Below, piece after piece: positions 35,685 through 48,066 of a stretch of DNA of 64,000 nucleotides. The stretch comes from Geotalea sp. SG265 (GTDB lineage Bacteria; Desulfobacterota; Desulfuromonadia; Geobacterales; Geobacteraceae), in contig NZ_JAKZFT010000008.1 of NCBI RefSeq assembly GCF_022808985.1, positions 62,001-126,000 of the forward strand, given 5' to 3'. The notes under the pieces were generated by a model. It saw only the letters and a list, made by a program, of their open reading frames with translations. It was not told the origin of the DNA and did no database searches. Each line of letters begins with the position of its first letter. The first letter of the stretch is position 1. The translations under genes and the position numbers were made by a program.

Positions 35685-35711
35685 ATGTTCTTTCTCAAGC
35701 CTGGCAGTCCT

Positions 35712-36530
35712 TTATTTGACGATGGCGTCGATCGCCTTCAGTTTTTTCAGCAAGGCCGGAAGATCGTCCAGCTTCACTGAATTGGGGCCGTCGCAGAGGG
35801 CTTTTTCCGGATCTTCATGCACTTCCATGAAGATGCCGTCGATGCCGGTTGCCACCGCCGCCCTCCCCAGATATTCCACGAATTCGCGCTGTCCTCCCGA
35901 GGAGCCACCAAGTCCCCCCGGCAGCTGTACGCTGTGGGTCGCATCGAAAATAACCGGGTAGCCCAGTTGCCTGAGGATGGGGAAACTGCGCATGTCCGAA
36001 ACCAGGTTGTTATAGCCGAAGGAGACCCCTCGCTCGGTGAGGATGACGTTGTCGTTACCGGTGGAAACAGCCTTGCCCACCACGTTTTCCATATCCCAGG
36101 GGGCCAGGAACTGCCCTTTTTTGATGTTGATGACCCGACCACTATTGGCCGCAGCGACGAGCAAATCAGTCTGCCGGCAGAGAAAAGCCGGAATCTGCAT
36201 GACATCGAGCACCTCGGCGGCAGGCTCCACCTGCTCGATGGAATGGATATCGGAAAGGACCGATACCCCCAAGGACTCCTTGACCTTTTTCAGAATCTTC
36301 AGTCCCTCCTTCATGCCGGGACCGCGGAAAGAATTGACCGAGGTACGGTTTGCCTTGTCGTATGACGCCTTGAATATGAGGGGAATGGAGACGCCGTTGC
36401 AGATGGTCATGAGACGCTCGGCACAGCGCAGGGTCGCAGCTTCGTTTTCAATGACGCACGGACCGGCCACAAGCACCAGAGGCCGATTGCCGCCTATTTT
36501 GATCGAACCGACGGAAATTTCCTTAACCAT
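35712..36530 (-). CDS. kdsA: Kdo-8-phosphate synthase
   Basis: 272 residues, a DAHP-synthase-like barrel. Signature segments LVAGPCVIENE, FKASYDKANRTS and GVSFGYNNLVSDMRS are present. It condenses PEP with arabinose 5-phosphate. It lies between pyrG and kdsD in the same operon. Confidence 0.95.
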   Translation of the reverse strand: MVKEISVGSIKIGGNRPLVLVAGPCVIENEAATLRCAERLMTICNGVSIPLIFKASYDKANRTSVNSFRGPGMKEGLKILKKVKESLGVSVLSDIHSIEQVEPAAEVLDVMQIPAFLCRQTDLLVAAANSGRVINIKKGQFLAPWDMENVVGKAVSTGNDNVILTERGVSFGYNNLVSDMRSFPILRQLGYPVIFDATHSVQLPGGLGGSSGGQREFVEYLGRAAVATGIDGIFMEVHEDPEKALCDGPNSVKLDDLPALLKKLKAIDAIVK

Positions 36531-36570
36531 GTCTCTATCCTTTGGGGCACTTTATGCGTGCCGTGTTTGT

Positions 36571-38175
36571 CTACACTTTTTTATTCTGCAGAGCAGCGGC
36601 TACGAACGCCTTGAAAAGAGGATGGGGATTGAGCGGCTTGGATTTGAACTCCGGGTGAAATTGGCAGCCGACAAACCAGGGGTGATCCGTTATTTCCACT
36701 ATTTCAACCAGATCACCCTCCTTATAGATGCCCGACAGGACAAGCCCTTTTTCCACGAGGATATTCCGGTTTTTATTATTGAATTCGTAACGGTGGCGGT
36801 GACGTTCGGATATCTCCAGGGTGCCGTAGGCTTTCTGGGCAAAACTCCCTTTGGCCAGAGTGCAGGGATAGGCCCCCAGACGCATGGTTCCGCCCTTGCG
36901 GCTGACCCCTTTCTGCTCCTCCATGAGATGGATGACCGGGTTCAGGCAGTCAGGCTTGAATTCGCTGGAAAAGGCATCCTCAAGGCCGCAGACGTTGCGG
37001 GCATACTCCACCACCGCCATCTGCATCCCCAGACATATGCCGAAAAATGGAATCTTCCTCGTCCGGGCAAACTCAATGGCCTTGATTTTTCCTTCGGTCC
37101 CCCTCTCACCAAAACCACCTGGTACCAGGATGCCGTCCACATCCTCCAAAAGGCCGTCGATCCCTTCCTGCTCGATTTTTTCCGAATCGAGGTAGGTAAG
37201 ATGCACCCGGCAGTCATTGGCAATGCCCCCATGGGTCAAAGCCTCGGAGAGGGACTTGTACGACTCGGTCAGGTTGACATACTTGCCGACAATGGCGATA
37301 CGCACCTTGCCCTTGCTGGGATTCATCAGTTTTTCGACCACTTGTTGCCATGGGGTCAGATCCGGAGCCTTGGTCCAGATGTTGAGTTTTTCCACCACCT
37401 GTTCATCCAGCCCTTCCCGGTGCAGTGCCAGCGGCACAGCGTAGATATGCTCCGCATCCTGGGAGGTTATGACCGCCTTTTCTTCCACATTGCAGAAGAG
37501 GGCGATCTTTGCCTTCATGTCCCGGGGCAGGTCCTGTTCGCAGCGGCAGATGAGGATGTCGGGCTGGATACCGATCTCCCGCAGCTCTTTCACCGAGTGC
37601 TGGGTCGGCTTCGTCTTCAGTTCGTCGGCGGTCTTGATGAACGGCACAAGCGTAACATGGAGATACAGGACGTTGGCCGCGCCGCGGTCTGCCTTGAACT
37701 GGCGGATAGCTTCGAGAAAAGGGAGCGATTCGATGTCGCCGACCGTTCCGCCGATCTCGATGATAGCAATGTCGGACCCTTTGGCGTTCTCGATGATCTT
37801 TGACTTTATTTCGTCGGTAATGTGGGGGATGACCTGGACCGTTCCCCCCAGGTAGTCACCCCGCCGCTCCTTCTCAATGACGGAAAAATAGACCTGACCG
37901 GTGGTGAAGTTGCTCTTTTTCGACAGGCGGGCGGAGGTGTAGCGTTCGTAATGTCCCAGGTCCAGGTCGGTCTCCGCACCGTCGTCAGTAACGAAGACTT
38001 CGCCATGCTGAAACGGAGACATGGTTCCCGGATCCACGTTGATGTAGGGGTCGAGTTTCTGATGGGTAACCCTGAGGCCTCGGGATTCAAGCAGTGCACC
38101 CAAAGAAGCGGCGGCGAGCCCCTTGCCGATGGAGGAGACAACGCCGCCGGTCACAAAAATAAATTTGGTTTTCAT
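36571..38175 (-). CDS. pyrG: CTP synthase
   Basis: 534 residues. The N-terminal synthase domain (about 1-265, [20 protein letters not shown]) and the C-terminal class I glutamine amidotransferase domain ([10 protein letters not shown]-like oxyanion region, FGICLGMQM nucleophile, FHPEF) are both complete. It supplies CTP, which KdsB uses to activate Kdo, which explains the pairing with kds genes. Confidence 0.96.
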   Translation of the reverse strand: MKTKFIFVTGGVVSSIGKGLAAASLGALLESRGLRVTHQKLDPYINVDPGTMSPFQHGEVFVTDDGAETDLDLGHYERYTSARLSKKSNFTTGQVYFSVIEKERRGDYLGGTVQVIPHITDEIKSKIIENAKGSDIAIIEIGGTVGDIESLPFLEAIRQFKADRGAANVLYLHVTLVPFIKTADELKTKPTQHSVKELREIGIQPDILICRCEQDLPRDMKAKIALFCNVEEKAVITSQDAEHIYAVPLALHREGLDEQVVEKLNIWTKAPDLTPWQQVVEKLMNPSKGKVRIAIVGKYVNLTESYKSLSEALTHGGIANDCRVHLTYLDSEKIEQEGIDGLLEDVDGILVPGGFGERGTEGKIKAIEFARTRKIPFFGICLGMQMAVVEYARNVCGLEDAFSSEFKPDCLNPVIHLMEEQKGVSRKGGTMRLGAYPCTLAKGSFAQKAYGTLEISERHRHRYEFNNKNRNILVEKGLVLSGIYKEGDLVEIVEITDHPWFVGCQFHPEFKSKPLNPHPLFKAFVAAALQNKKV

Positions 38176-38211
38176 CGCAGTAACTCCTGTAAAATCTTGG
38201 GGGAAATATGC

Positions 38212-38973
38212 TTATCCCCGGTCCTTCAACCGTTCCAGCACCTTTTCCAGGTCAGCGGGCGTATCGACGCCGATGGATTCGTAATCGGTTTCGACAACCT
38301 TGATACGATAGCCGTTCTCCAGGACCCGGAGCTGCTCCAGTTTTTCCGCCATCTCCAGGTAGGTAGGAGACATCTGGGCAAACTGGAGAAGGAACTCGCG
38401 CCTGTAGACGTACAGTCCCACATGCTTGAAGCACAGCAGTTTCCGGGACGAGAAAGCCTCGTCCTTCAGGTCGTTCCACTTGTCGCGGAAGTTGGGGAGC
38501 GGAGAACGGGAGAAGTAGAGAGCATAGCCCTCCCAGTCCGTTACCACCTTGACCACATTGGGGCTGAGAAAATCATGAAGGCTCTTGATGCGGGTTTTAA
38601 GAGTCCCCATGGGCAGGGAGGGATCTTCGGCAAGGGGTCTGATGGCCTCATCGATCATGGCCGGATCGATGAGTGGTTCATCCCCCTGGACATTGACGAC
38701 GATGTCCGCTTCGAGCCGGGCTGCCACCTCGGCCAGGCGGTCGGTCCCGGTTTCATGGGACCTGGAAGTCATCTCCGCCCTGCCGCCGAAAGCACGGACA
38801 GCGGCAATGATACGCTCGTCATCGGTGGCCACCACCACGTCCGAAACCAGCGATGCCTTCAGGGTCCGCTCATAGACATGCTGCACCATGGGCTTTCCCT
38901 GAATCTGGGCCAAAGCCTTGCCTTCGAAACGGGTCGAAGCGTACCGTGCGGGAATAATTGCTGTTATTTTCAT
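38212..38973 (-). CDS. kdsB: CMP-Kdo synthetase (3-deoxy-manno-octulosonate cytidylyltransferase)
   Basis: 253 residues from the ATG at 38973, where the family sequence [20 protein letters not shown] begins. The frame is open to 39033 but unlike the family. Other signatures are [10 protein letters not shown] and [10 protein letters not shown]. It activates Kdo as CMP-Kdo. No clear ribosome site precedes the ATG. First gene of the kds-pyrG block; a promoter-like pair lies at 39039-39066. Confidence 0.94.
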   Translation of the reverse strand: MKITAIIPARYASTRFEGKALAQIQGKPMVQHVYERTLKASLVSDVVVATDDERIIAAVRAFGGRAEMTSRSHETGTDRLAEVAARLEADIVVNVQGDEPLIDPAMIDEAIRPLAEDPSLPMGTLKTRIKSLHDFLSPNVVKVVTDWEGYALYFSRSPLPNFRDKWNDLKDEAFSSRKLLCFKHVGLYVYRREFLLQFAQMSPTYLEMAEKLEQLRVLENGYRIKVVETDYESIGVDTPADLEKVLERLKDRG

Positions 38974-39038
38974 AGGGAAGGGGACCGTGAACAAGAAAAA
39001 ATAGGATGTGTCCCTTCTCATCGGGCGGGACAAAGTAC

Positions 39039-39066
39039 GTTACATCAAAAGAAAGGGCCGTGTCAA
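39039..39066 (-). promoter_or_regulatory. Possible sigma-70 promoter for the kdsB operon
   Basis: On the minus strand a perfect TTGACA (39061-39066) lies 16 bases from TGTAAC (39039-39044), about 66 bases before the kdsB start. Confidence 0.45.
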
Positions 39067-39074
39067 GGAGGGAA

Positions 39075-40313
39075 TTAGACCATGTCGGTCAGGCTGCTGC
39101 TCCAGTTAAAGGTCTCCAGCTGGGCTTCCAGGAGGTGGTCGGGTGTCAGATTAGTCCGGCTCATGAGCTCGTTTGCCGACCTGAAGTCCACCTGTTCGAT
39201 GATCTCCGTCAGCTGCAGTATGGCCCCGAGGACCCCCTCCCTCTTTAACAGGGCCAGCCGGATATCGCTGTCTAGGTTGAGCTGCTGCACCATTTCCTCC
39301 ATGGACACCTCGAAGAGGCAATCCACCATCGACAGAATGCCGGTCATGAAGGCACGGTCGGAGAAATCAGCAGTCAAATGCGCAGCCGGCTGTTTTTTAA
39401 CCAGCAGCTCCATCAGCTTGCCCCTCGCAGCCGCAATTTCCAGAAGCGGGTTTGATACCCCCTGATCGCCTTTGCTGGCATAGAGCGCAAGCACGATCCA
39501 CCGTTTCAACTGTTGCAGGCCTAAAACCATGAGAGCATGGCGCAGGGTCTTAATATGCTCCCGCAGTCCAATGGCTACGGAATTCACCAGCCGCAGCAGG
39601 TTGTAGGTGAGATTGGGGTTTTCCTTGAAGGTCTCCTCGATTTCGCGGAGATCCGCTTCCCTTATGACCTGTTCCAGCAGTTTTGTCAGGGTCAGCTGGG
39701 CAATATCCACCCTTTTCTGCTTAAGAATGACCGGATGGGCAAAGTAGTACCCTTGGAACAGATCGAATCCCTCTGCAACACAAAAGGCATACTGCTCTGC
39801 CGTCTCCACCTTTTCCGCAAGCAGGGCAATGGGCCGGGACTTTAACTGTCTGAGCGTTTCCCGAATCGTCTCGGGGGGAGTCTGAAGGATATCCACCTTA
39901 ACGATATCGGTTACGCCGTAAAGCGTTTCGAAGGCGGGATCATACTCGTGATCGTCGAGAGCTATGGTGAAGCCCTGTTCTTTAAGCTTTCTGCAGCGGC
40001 CGATCACCTCGTCGCATACGTTGATGGTCTCCAGCAGTTCGATCACCACCTGGTCCCTGGGCAGAAGCTCAAGGCTATCGCTCATGAGCATTTCCATGTC
40101 CACATTGAAAAAACCCTTGTGTCGGCCTAGGATTTCACGGGTGCCGAAATCGGTAAGGGCATTGATTATGACACTGGCGCTAGCCTGGAAGCTGTCGGAG
40201 ATCATGGCGAAATTGACGCTTTCGGCCGAGCGGAAAAGAAGCTCGAAGCCGATTATCTGCTGATTCCGGTCCAGAATAGGCTGACGCCCGAGAAAAAACT
40301 TTTCCTGCGCCAC
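39075..40313 (-). CDS. EAL-HDOD two-domain signalling protein
   Basis: 412 residues from the GTG at 40313 (GGGGAGAG upstream); the frame is open to 40340. The N-terminal EAL domain (about 5-200) is degenerate: FELLFRS replaces the E-A-L signature and several metal ligands are missing, so phosphodiesterase activity is unlikely. The C-terminal HDOD domain (about 205-405) lacks the HD metal motif, as usual for that family. Proteins of this type (YuxH/CdgJ class) influence motility or c-di-GMP signalling without catalysis. It is the last gene after cheR and cheB, which supports a motility role. Confidence 0.85.
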   Translation of the reverse strand: MAQEKFFLGRQPILDRNQQIIGFELLFRSAESVNFAMISDSFQASASVIINALTDFGTREILGRHKGFFNVDMEMLMSDSLELLPRDQVVIELLETINVCDEVIGRCRKLKEQGFTIALDDHEYDPAFETLYGVTDIVKVDILQTPPETIRETLRQLKSRPIALLAEKVETAEQYAFCVAEGFDLFQGYYFAHPVILKQKRVDIAQLTLTKLLEQVIREADLREIEETFKENPNLTYNLLRLVNSVAIGLREHIKTLRHALMVLGLQQLKRWIVLALYASKGDQGVSNPLLEIAAARGKLMELLVKKQPAAHLTADFSDRAFMTGILSMVDCLFEVSMEEMVQQLNLDSDIRLALLKREGVLGAILQLTEIIEQVDFRSANELMSRTNLTPDHLLEAQLETFNWSSSLTDMV

Positions 40314-40361
40314 GAAACTCTCCCCTGATGCTGTGCACATCCCGCTGCTTCTATCCCTATG

Positions 40362-42315
<1,954 letters not shown>

Positions 42316-42364
42316 TACTACCCCCTGAAAAGTTCTGCCGGTGCGACAGATATTCTTGCAGAAC

Positions 42365-42392
42365 TTATCGGATCAAGGGAGCGCAATATTTA
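42365..42392 (-). promoter_or_regulatory. Sigma-28 (FliA)-like promoter before cheR
   Basis: On the minus strand TAAATATT (42385-42392) and TCCGATAA (42365-42372) are 12 bases apart. The -10 matches the FliA consensus GCCGATAA at seven of eight positions. It lies about 50 bases before the cheR start and after the upstream terminator. Confidence 0.65.
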
Positions 42393-42413
42393 GCCGGTTG
42401 AGATGAGGAACAC

Positions 42414-42453
42414 GAAAAAAGGCAGAAGGCCGGCTCACGCTCGACTTCTGCCC
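42414..42453 (-). terminator. Terminator after the first chemoreceptor gene
   Basis: On the minus strand GGCAGAAG and CTTCTGCC pair and are followed by six T residues. Confidence 0.85.
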
Positions 42454-42478
42454 TTTGGATAGGTTATGTGTGAGATGG

Positions 42479-44683
42479 TCAGAATTTTTCGAAGTCGTGG
42501 TCCAGGCCATCGCTGATAGCATTCAGATCCAGATCGTGGCCCAGAGCCTGTTTTGCCGGTTTTACCTTTTCCGTCTGAGCAAGGTGCTGGATATGCACCT
42601 TGCGGGGCTGGACCGTCCAGTTGGAGGCGGGAGCCTGCACCGGCTTTTTCCTGGCGGATTCCCGCTCCTCGATGCGGAAAAAGGAGATACTGCACTGGAG
42701 CTGTTCCGCCTGGGAGGCCAGCTCTTCGGCAGTGGAAGCCATTTCTTCCGAAGCCCCGGCATTCTGCTGAATCACCTGGTCCAGTTGCTGGATTGCCTTG
42801 TTGATCTGCTCGGCTCCAGTATCCTGTTCCCGGCTGGCGGCGCTGATCTCCTGCACCAGCTCAGCCGTTTTCTGAATATCGGGCACCATCTTCGTCAAAA
42901 GATCACCGGCTCTTTCCGCCACTTCCACGCTGGAGGCGGACAGTTCGCTGATCTCCGCAGCCGCCTTCTGGCTTCGTTCGGCCAGCTTGCGCACCTCTGA
43001 AGCGACGACGGCAAAGCCTTTGCCGTGTTCCCCGGCGCGGGCCGCCTCGATGGCCGCATTGAGTGCCAGCAGGTTAGTCTGGCGGGCAATCTCCTCGATG
43101 ATGGATATCTTCCCGGCGATATCTTTCATGGCGTGGACCGTCTCTTCCACCGCATTGCCCCCTTCCTGGGCATCGCCGGCGGACTTCACGGCGATCTTTT
43201 CCGTCTGCAGGGCGTTGTCAGCATTCTGCCTGATGTTGGAAGACATCTCCTCCATGGATGACGACGCCTCTTCGGCTGCCGCCGCCTGCTCGCTCGCCCC
43301 CTGGGACATCTCCTCCGAGGCTGAGGACATCTGCTGGCTCCCCGAAGCCACATTGTCGGCGGCATTCTTCACTTCGCCCACAATCTCCGTCAGTTTTTTC
43401 ACCATCATGGAGAGGGCCTGCATAAGCGTGTCATTGGCTGAACGTTCGTTGACCTTGACCAGGAGATTCCCACCTGCTATTTCCTGTGCCAGGGTGGTGA
43501 CCGTGTTCATGGCTTCGATGAGCTGGTTGATATTGTTCTTGATTTCGTTGAAATCGCCCCGGTAGGCATCGGTAATGACCGGCGGCAGGTCTCCCTTGCT
43601 GATCCGGTTCACGTACTGGGCGGTCATGGTGAATGGAGCGACGAAGGCATCCACCAGGCGGTTGATCCCATCCAGCAGTTCTCCCCACCCCCCTCGGTAT
43701 GCTGAGGTATCCCCGCGCCGGTCGAGTTTTCCTTCCTGAATCGCCGTGATCAGAGCCGCCGTATCCTTGAGAATCCCCTTGATGGCTGCAACCATGGCAG
43801 TGAGGTTCTGACCCAGAAGATCCTTGTCCGAACGGATTTTGATATCCACCGACATATCCCCTGCAGCCACTCTTTCCGCAGCCAGTGCAGATTCCCTCAG
43901 GCTGTTGATCATGTTCCTCATGGCAGCCAGCAGTTGCCCCGTCTCATCGGCTGAGACGACGTCAATATCCACGGTCAGATCCCCGTCGGCCAGCCTGTTG
44001 GCCACATCGACCGCTTCCCCGATGGGTTTTTTGATGCTGCGGGTGATGAGGATGCTGATCAGGAAACCGACTGCTACGGCAATGAGGCTGACGATGATCA
44101 TCAGCATGACCGTGCTGTCTCTTTTTCCCGTTACCAGCTTCTTGGCGCCTTCCATGGCCTTGTTGGCATCCTGGGCAAAATCGACGGCGGTCGATTCCAT
44201 CTTATGAACTTCATCCTTCACCTCGCCGATGGCCTTGTTAGCATCGGCGGTGGTAGTGATCCTGCCCGCCTTGACCTGTGAATGGACCTTGTTGAAGCCG
44301 GAAACATAAGTGGCAAGGTTATCCTTGATGATCTGGACATGCTGCTTCTGCTCCGCGGCATAGACCGCCTTTTCCATGGCGGCAATACGCTCCTCGACCT
44401 TCTCGCGCTCGCCGTTCCACTTTTTGTAGTACTCATCAACCTTCTCGGCATTATCGATGTTGATGAACATATCCTTTTCGTAACGGCGCAAGCCGAGGAT
44501 ATTGGCACGGGCACGAGCCGAATGCTGGGCGATCTGTGCATCCGTGTCCAGCATCTTCACCGTCGTTCCCGAGACCGCGCTGACCCCCCAATAGCCCAAT
44601 ACCCCCACCAGCAGCAACAGGACCAGCACAAGCCCGAAACCGAAACCCAGGCGCACACCTATTTTCATATCGGCAATCTTCAT
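42479..44683 (-). CDS. Methyl-accepting chemotaxis protein, poly-HAMP (receptor A)
   Basis: 734 residues from the ATG at 44683 (GGAAGGAGGG upstream). A helix (about 10-32), a small periplasmic four-helix-type sensor (about 33-185) and a second helix (about 190-212) are followed by HAMP and several HAMP-like repeats (about 213-480, with [31 protein letters not shown] and AGGNLLVKV). The signalling hairpin is [28 protein letters not shown] in the usual place. The chain ends with a flexible tail (KVHIQHLA) and the pentapeptide DFEKF, a likely CheR/CheB docking site. The signalling region is nearly identical to two other receptors here. Confidence 0.95.
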   Translation of the reverse strand: MKIADMKIGVRLGFGFGLVLVLLLLVGVLGYWGVSAVSGTTVKMLDTDAQIAQHSARARANILGLRRYEKDMFINIDNAEKVDEYYKKWNGEREKVEERIAAMEKAVYAAEQKQHVQIIKDNLATYVSGFNKVHSQVKAGRITTTADANKAIGEVKDEVHKMESTAVDFAQDANKAMEGAKKLVTGKRDSTVMLMIIVSLIAVAVGFLISILITRSIKKPIGEAVDVANRLADGDLTVDIDVVSADETGQLLAAMRNMINSLRESALAAERVAAGDMSVDIKIRSDKDLLGQNLTAMVAAIKGILKDTAALITAIQEGKLDRRGDTSAYRGGWGELLDGINRLVDAFVAPFTMTAQYVNRISKGDLPPVITDAYRGDFNEIKNNINQLIEAMNTVTTLAQEIAGGNLLVKVNERSANDTLMQALSMMVKKLTEIVGEVKNAADNVASGSQQMSSASEEMSQGASEQAAAAEEASSSMEEMSSNIRQNADNALQTEKIAVKSAGDAQEGGNAVEETVHAMKDIAGKISIIEEIARQTNLLALNAAIEAARAGEHGKGFAVVASEVRKLAERSQKAAAEISELSASSVEVAERAGDLLTKMVPDIQKTAELVQEISAASREQDTGAEQINKAIQQLDQVIQQNAGASEEMASTAEELASQAEQLQCSISFFRIEERESARKKPVQAPASNWTVQPRKVHIQHLAQTEKVKPAKQALGHDLDLNAISDGLDHDFEKF
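42701..43364 (-). repeat. Signalling-domain repeat, copy A (664 bases)
   Basis: In register with 45590-46253 and 48292-48955. The three copies encode almost the same chemoreceptor signalling tip and adaptation helices and share long identical DNA stretches. Confidence 0.9.
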
Positions 44684-44714
44684 TACACCCTCCTTCCCAT
44701 TGCATCCAACTCCA

Positions 44715-45224
44715 TCAGCCGTTGGAGACCTGGGAGATATCGTCATCCACGGCCTGTACCGCCGTCAAATCATCACCGGAAAAAATCTTGTCGATATCCA
44801 GGATCATGATGAACTGCTCGTCCCGCTTGCCCATACCGCGGATGAAATCGGTCCTCATCCTGGTGCCGATGCGCGGCGGGGGTTCGATCTGGTCGGGCTC
44901 CAGATCCAGCACCTCCTGCACCGAATCGGCCATGGCGCCAAGGACTGTAATTTCGCCGTCCACTGCCACTTCCACAATAATGATGCAGGTATTAACGGTG
45001 TTTTCCGTGGCATCTATGCCGAATTTCAGCCGCATGTCCACCACCGGCACAACGTTGCCCCGCAGGTTGATCACTCCGCGCATGAAATCGGGTGTTTGCG
45101 GCACCTTGGTCACCGTCGTGTAGTCCAGAACCTCCCGCACCTTTCCGATATCAAGAGCAAAAACTTCTTCGTCAAGGGTAAAGGTAAGATACTGCGTTGT
45201 TTCCCCAATACCGGCTCCATCCAT
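44715..45224 (-). CDS. cheW: Chemotaxis coupling protein CheW
   Basis: 169 residues from the ATG at 45224 (AAAGGGGG upstream). A single CheW domain (about 10-150, [44 protein letters not shown]) links receptors to CheA. First gene after the FliA-like promoter at 45272-45299, followed by receptor A. Confidence 0.95.
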   Translation of the reverse strand: MDGAGIGETTQYLTFTLDEEVFALDIGKVREVLDYTTVTKVPQTPDFMRGVINLRGNVVPVVDMRLKFGIDATENTVNTCIIIVEVAVDGEITVLGAMADSVQEVLDLEPDQIEPPPRIGTRMRTDFIRGMGKRDEQFIMILDIDKIFSGDDLTAVQAVDDDISQVSNG

Positions 45225-45271
45225 GTTAATACCCCCTTTAGACAAAAAACTTTTTAAGCGGCTGAACTTAC

Positions 45272-45299
45272 TTATCGTATTCTTCCGGTCATTTCTTTA
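45272..45299 (-). promoter_or_regulatory. Sigma-28 (FliA)-like promoter before cheW
   Basis: On the minus strand TAAAGAAA (45292-45299) and TACGATAA (45272-45279) are 12 bases apart, about 48 bases before the cheW ATG. Confidence 0.65.
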
Positions 45300-45315
45300 G
45301 GACGAAGACCATGCA

Positions 45316-45350
45316 GAAAAAAAACGCGGCCCGCGGTGCGGCGTCCCCGA
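45316..45350 (-). terminator. Possible terminator after receptor B
   Basis: On the minus strand a GC-rich segment with CGCG-GGC-CGCG is followed by eight T residues. The stem is short. Confidence 0.45.
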
Positions 45351-45364
45351 CTATCATAGTGCCC

Positions 45365-47110
45365 TTAGAATTTCTCAAAATCATTGTCAAGATGATCGAT
45401 CCCCAGATCCAGATCATGACCTGCAGCAGCTTTGCTCGGGTTGCCGTTGGTTTTTTCCGTCTTGACCGCCAGGTGCTGAATCTTTACCTTGTGGGGCTGC
45501 ACGACTGTTTTCTTAAAGGATGGTGCCGAAGTGACATTCTTCCGCAGTTCCCGGTCGTCTATGGTGAAGAAGGAAATGGAAGATTGTAGCTGTTCCGCCT
45601 GGGAGGCCAGCTCTTCGGCAGTGGAAGCCATTTCTTCCGAAGCCCCGGCATTCTGCTGAATCACCTGGTCCAGTTGCTGAATAGCCTTGTTGATCTGCTC
45701 GGCTCCTGTGTCCTGCTCCCGGCTGGCGGCGCTGATCTCCTGCACCAGCTCTGCAGTCTTCTGGATATCGGGCACCATCTTCGTCAAAAGATCACCGGCT
45801 CTTTCCGCCACTTCCACGCTGGAGGCGGACAGTTCGCTGATCTCCGCAGCCGCCTTCTGGCTTCGTTCGGCCAGCTTGCGCACCTCTGAAGCGACGACGG
45901 CAAAGCCTTTGCCGTGTTCCCCGGCGCGGGCCGCCTCGATGGCCGCATTGAGTGCCAGCAGGTTAGTCTGGCGAGCAATCTCCTCGATGATGGATATTTT
46001 CCCGGCGATATCCTTCATGGCGTGGACCGTCTCTTCCACCGCCTTGCCCCCTTCCCGGGCGTCACCGGCGGACTTCACAGCGATCTTTTCAGTCTGCAGA
46101 GCGTTGTCGGCGTTCTGACGGATGTTGGAAGACATCTCCTCCATGGATGACGACGCCTCTTCGGCTGCCGCCGCCTGCTCGCTCGCCCCCTGGGACATTT
46201 CTTCCGATCCGGAGGAAAGCTGCTGGCTCCCCGAAGCCACGTTGTCGGCGGCAGTCTTCACCTCCGAGACAATTTCCTTTATCCGCTCCACCATATCCTT
46301 CATGGCTGCCAGCAGCATTCCCGTTTCATCCCTGCCGCAGACATCAATGGTCACGGTCAGATCCCCTTTGGCCAGGGCATTGGAGACCTCAACCGCCTCT
46401 TTGAGAGGCTTGGTGATGCCGCGGACAATGAAAATGCCGATGCCAATACCGAGGATGAGCGTGGCAATGGTCAAAAGTATCATCCCTTTGATGGCCAAGG
46501 CTTCGTCCGCCTCGATCCGCTTGGTGGTATCATCCACATTCTTGGAGGTGGTCTTCTTGAGGGTATCCAGGGCCGTCTCCAGCTGGTTCCCTTCCCGCTC
46601 CACCTTGGCCTCGGCGCCAGCTGCAGCAGCGAGTTTGCCTTGGATCAGCAGGGTCAGTACCTCGCCGACCTCTTTCTCGAAACCCTTGTATTCCCCCTCG
46701 ACGGTTTTCAGCTGAGAGGCTATCTCGGTGAACTCCTTCTGGGATGCCGCATCCCCGGCCGTTTCCTTCAGGGCCTTGTTCACCAGGGCATCGGTCTTTT
46801 TCAGTATTTCGTCAGCTTCATTGGCGCTCTTGGAGAATTCCTCCGCCGTTTTGCGCAGTTCCGCCTGTTCATTGGTGATGCCCAGTCGCACGGCCCGATT
46901 GAAAATTACCAGCTGGTCCATCTGGACGCCGCCGACGTCGTTGATGGCCTCAGAGATGGGTATCTCCTGCTCTGCCAGCCCCTTGACCTCATCACCGGCA
47001 TTCATCAGCTTGGTGATGCCAAAAGCGGCCAGAACAGCCATGAGAATCATTATGATACCTACCATGCCGAGAATCTTTGAGCCGATCTTGAAATTTTTCA
47101 TGAAATGCAT
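45365..47110 (-). CDS. Methyl-accepting chemotaxis protein (receptor B)
   Basis: 581 residues from the ATG at 47110 (GGAGG eight bases upstream). Helix (about 10-30), periplasmic four-helix-type sensor (about 31-210), second helix (about 213-235), HAMP (about 236-290), then the signalling domain. The N-terminal sensor is unlike those of receptors A and C, so the ligand should differ. It ends with KVKIQHLA, a flexible linker and DFEKF. It follows the carbonic anhydrase gene by 17 bases and may be co-transcribed with it. Confidence 0.94.
   Translation of the reverse strand: MHFMKNFKIGSKILGMVGIIMILMAVLAAFGITKLMNAGDEVKGLAEQEIPISEAINDVGGVQMDQLVIFNRAVRLGITNEQAELRKTAEEFSKSANEADEILKKTDALVNKALKETAGDAASQKEFTEIASQLKTVEGEYKGFEKEVGEVLTLLIQGKLAAAAGAEAKVEREGNQLETALDTLKKTTSKNVDDTTKRIEADEALAIKGMILLTIATLILGIGIGIFIVRGITKPLKEAVEVSNALAKGDLTVTIDVCGRDETGMLLAAMKDMVERIKEIVSEVKTAADNVASGSQQLSSGSEEMSQGASEQAAAAEEASSSMEEMSSNIRQNADNALQTEKIAVKSAGDAREGGKAVEETVHAMKDIAGKISIIEEIARQTNLLALNAAIEAARAGEHGKGFAVVASEVRKLAERSQKAAAEISELSASSVEVAERAGDLLTKMVPDIQKTAELVQEISAASREQDTGAEQINKAIQQLDQVIQQNAGASEEMASTAEELASQAEQLQSSISFFTIDDRELRKNVTSAPSFKKTVVQPHKVKIQHLAVKTEKTNGNPSKAAAGHDLDLGIDHLDNDFEKF
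45590..46253 (-). repeat. Signalling-domain repeat, copy B (664 bases)
   Basis: In register with copies A and C. A stretch of about 190 bases (45779-45971) is identical to copy A (42890-43082) including silent positions, while nearby blocks agree with copy C instead. Confidence 0.9.
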
Positions 47111-47127
47111 AGTCGTTTCCTCCAGTC

Positions 47128-48027
47128 CTAAAGATAAGGCTTATAGGTCAGCGTCGTTTCGCCGCTGTCCAGATCGTAATAGGCGCCGATGATCCGCACA
47201 TTGCCGTCCTCCACCGCTTCAGCGACGATCGGGCTGGCAGAACGGATCTTCTCCGCCACCATCTTCACGTTGGATTTGACAGATTTGCATTGGAAATCGC
47301 AGCCGTGGCCTCCAGAACTTGCTGTCGTTCTGGCCTTGTCCACGGCCGGCTTGATGGTATCAACCAGCGTCTTGATGTGACTGGGAGCGTCTCCCCCCTT
47401 GATGGTGGCATCTACTGCGCCGCATCGTTCATGACCAAGAACGACGATGAGCTTGGCCCCCAGATGATCAACCGCATATTCGATACTCCCCAGGGCAATG
47501 CTGTCGACGATATTGCCCGCAGTGCGGATGACGAAGAGGTCGCCGAACCCTTGATCGAAAAGGAGTTCCGGCGGAACTCGCGAATCGGAACAGCCGATGA
47601 TGATGGCAAACGGATTCTGCCCTTGGGCAATCGCTGCTCTCCGAGCCGGCTTACGGTTTGGTCCAGTTACCCGGGCTTCTACAAAGCGCTTATTTCCCTC
47701 AAGGAGCCGCTTGATTCCCTCTTCTGGTTCAACTGCTTCCACATGGTGTGCAGAGACCGCCCCGTGCTTGCGTGCGTCTGCCGTATGATGTGACGAAGAA
47801 GCTTTTTTCTTTTTAGGAATACCATCATGGCTACCTTTGCCCTGGGAGCTCCTGGTAGAATCCTGTGCCGCCGGCTCGACCTTTGAGTGTTCGGTCGTCG
47901 GCTGCCCCCCTAGTCCGGCCTTGAACTCCTGGACTCTCACATCCGTTTCGCTGCCGGCATGCACCTGCAAACCAATGAAAAGTATCGATGAAGCAACTGT
48001 CAAACCTCGAATGATTCCATTTCCCAT
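47128..48027 (-). CDS. Exported beta-class carbonic anhydrase
   Basis: 299 residues. A signal peptide (1-24) and a long low-complexity, lysine/serine/histidine-rich linker (25-100) precede a beta-carbonic anhydrase domain (about 100-298). Zinc ligands C146 (IIGCSDSRV), H199 and C202 (GHERCGAV) and the D148-R150 dyad are present. It would interconvert CO2 and bicarbonate in the periplasm. It lies between two chemoreceptor genes, with 17 bases to the next one, so it is probably read with them; whether it helps sense CO2/bicarbonate or pH is open. Confidence 0.9.
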   Translation of the reverse strand: MGNGIIRGLTVASSILFIGLQVHAGSETDVRVQEFKAGLGGQPTTEHSKVEPAAQDSTRSSQGKGSHDGIPKKKKASSSHHTADARKHGAVSAHHVEAVEPEEGIKRLLEGNKRFVEARVTGPNRKPARRAAIAQGQNPFAIIIGCSDSRVPPELLFDQGFGDLFVIRTAGNIVDSIALGSIEYAVDHLGAKLIVVLGHERCGAVDATIKGGDAPSHIKTLVDTIKPAVDKARTTASSGGHGCDFQCKSVKSNVKMVAEKIRSASPIVAEAVEDGNVRIIGAYYDLDSGETTLTYKPYL

Positions 48028-48066
48028 ATGCCCCCCTTAACCATTCGTTATATTATGAATGTCTAT

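Noticed and set aside
36037-37803. A 588-codon plus-strand open frame opposite kdsA and pyrG
   Set aside because: Same reason: antisense to clear essential genes, with no recognisable protein pattern.
37822-39078. A long plus-strand open frame of about 418 codons opposite pyrG and kdsB
   Set aside because: It lies antisense to two well-conserved genes, has no family match and no ribosome site; it is a shadow of their codon use.
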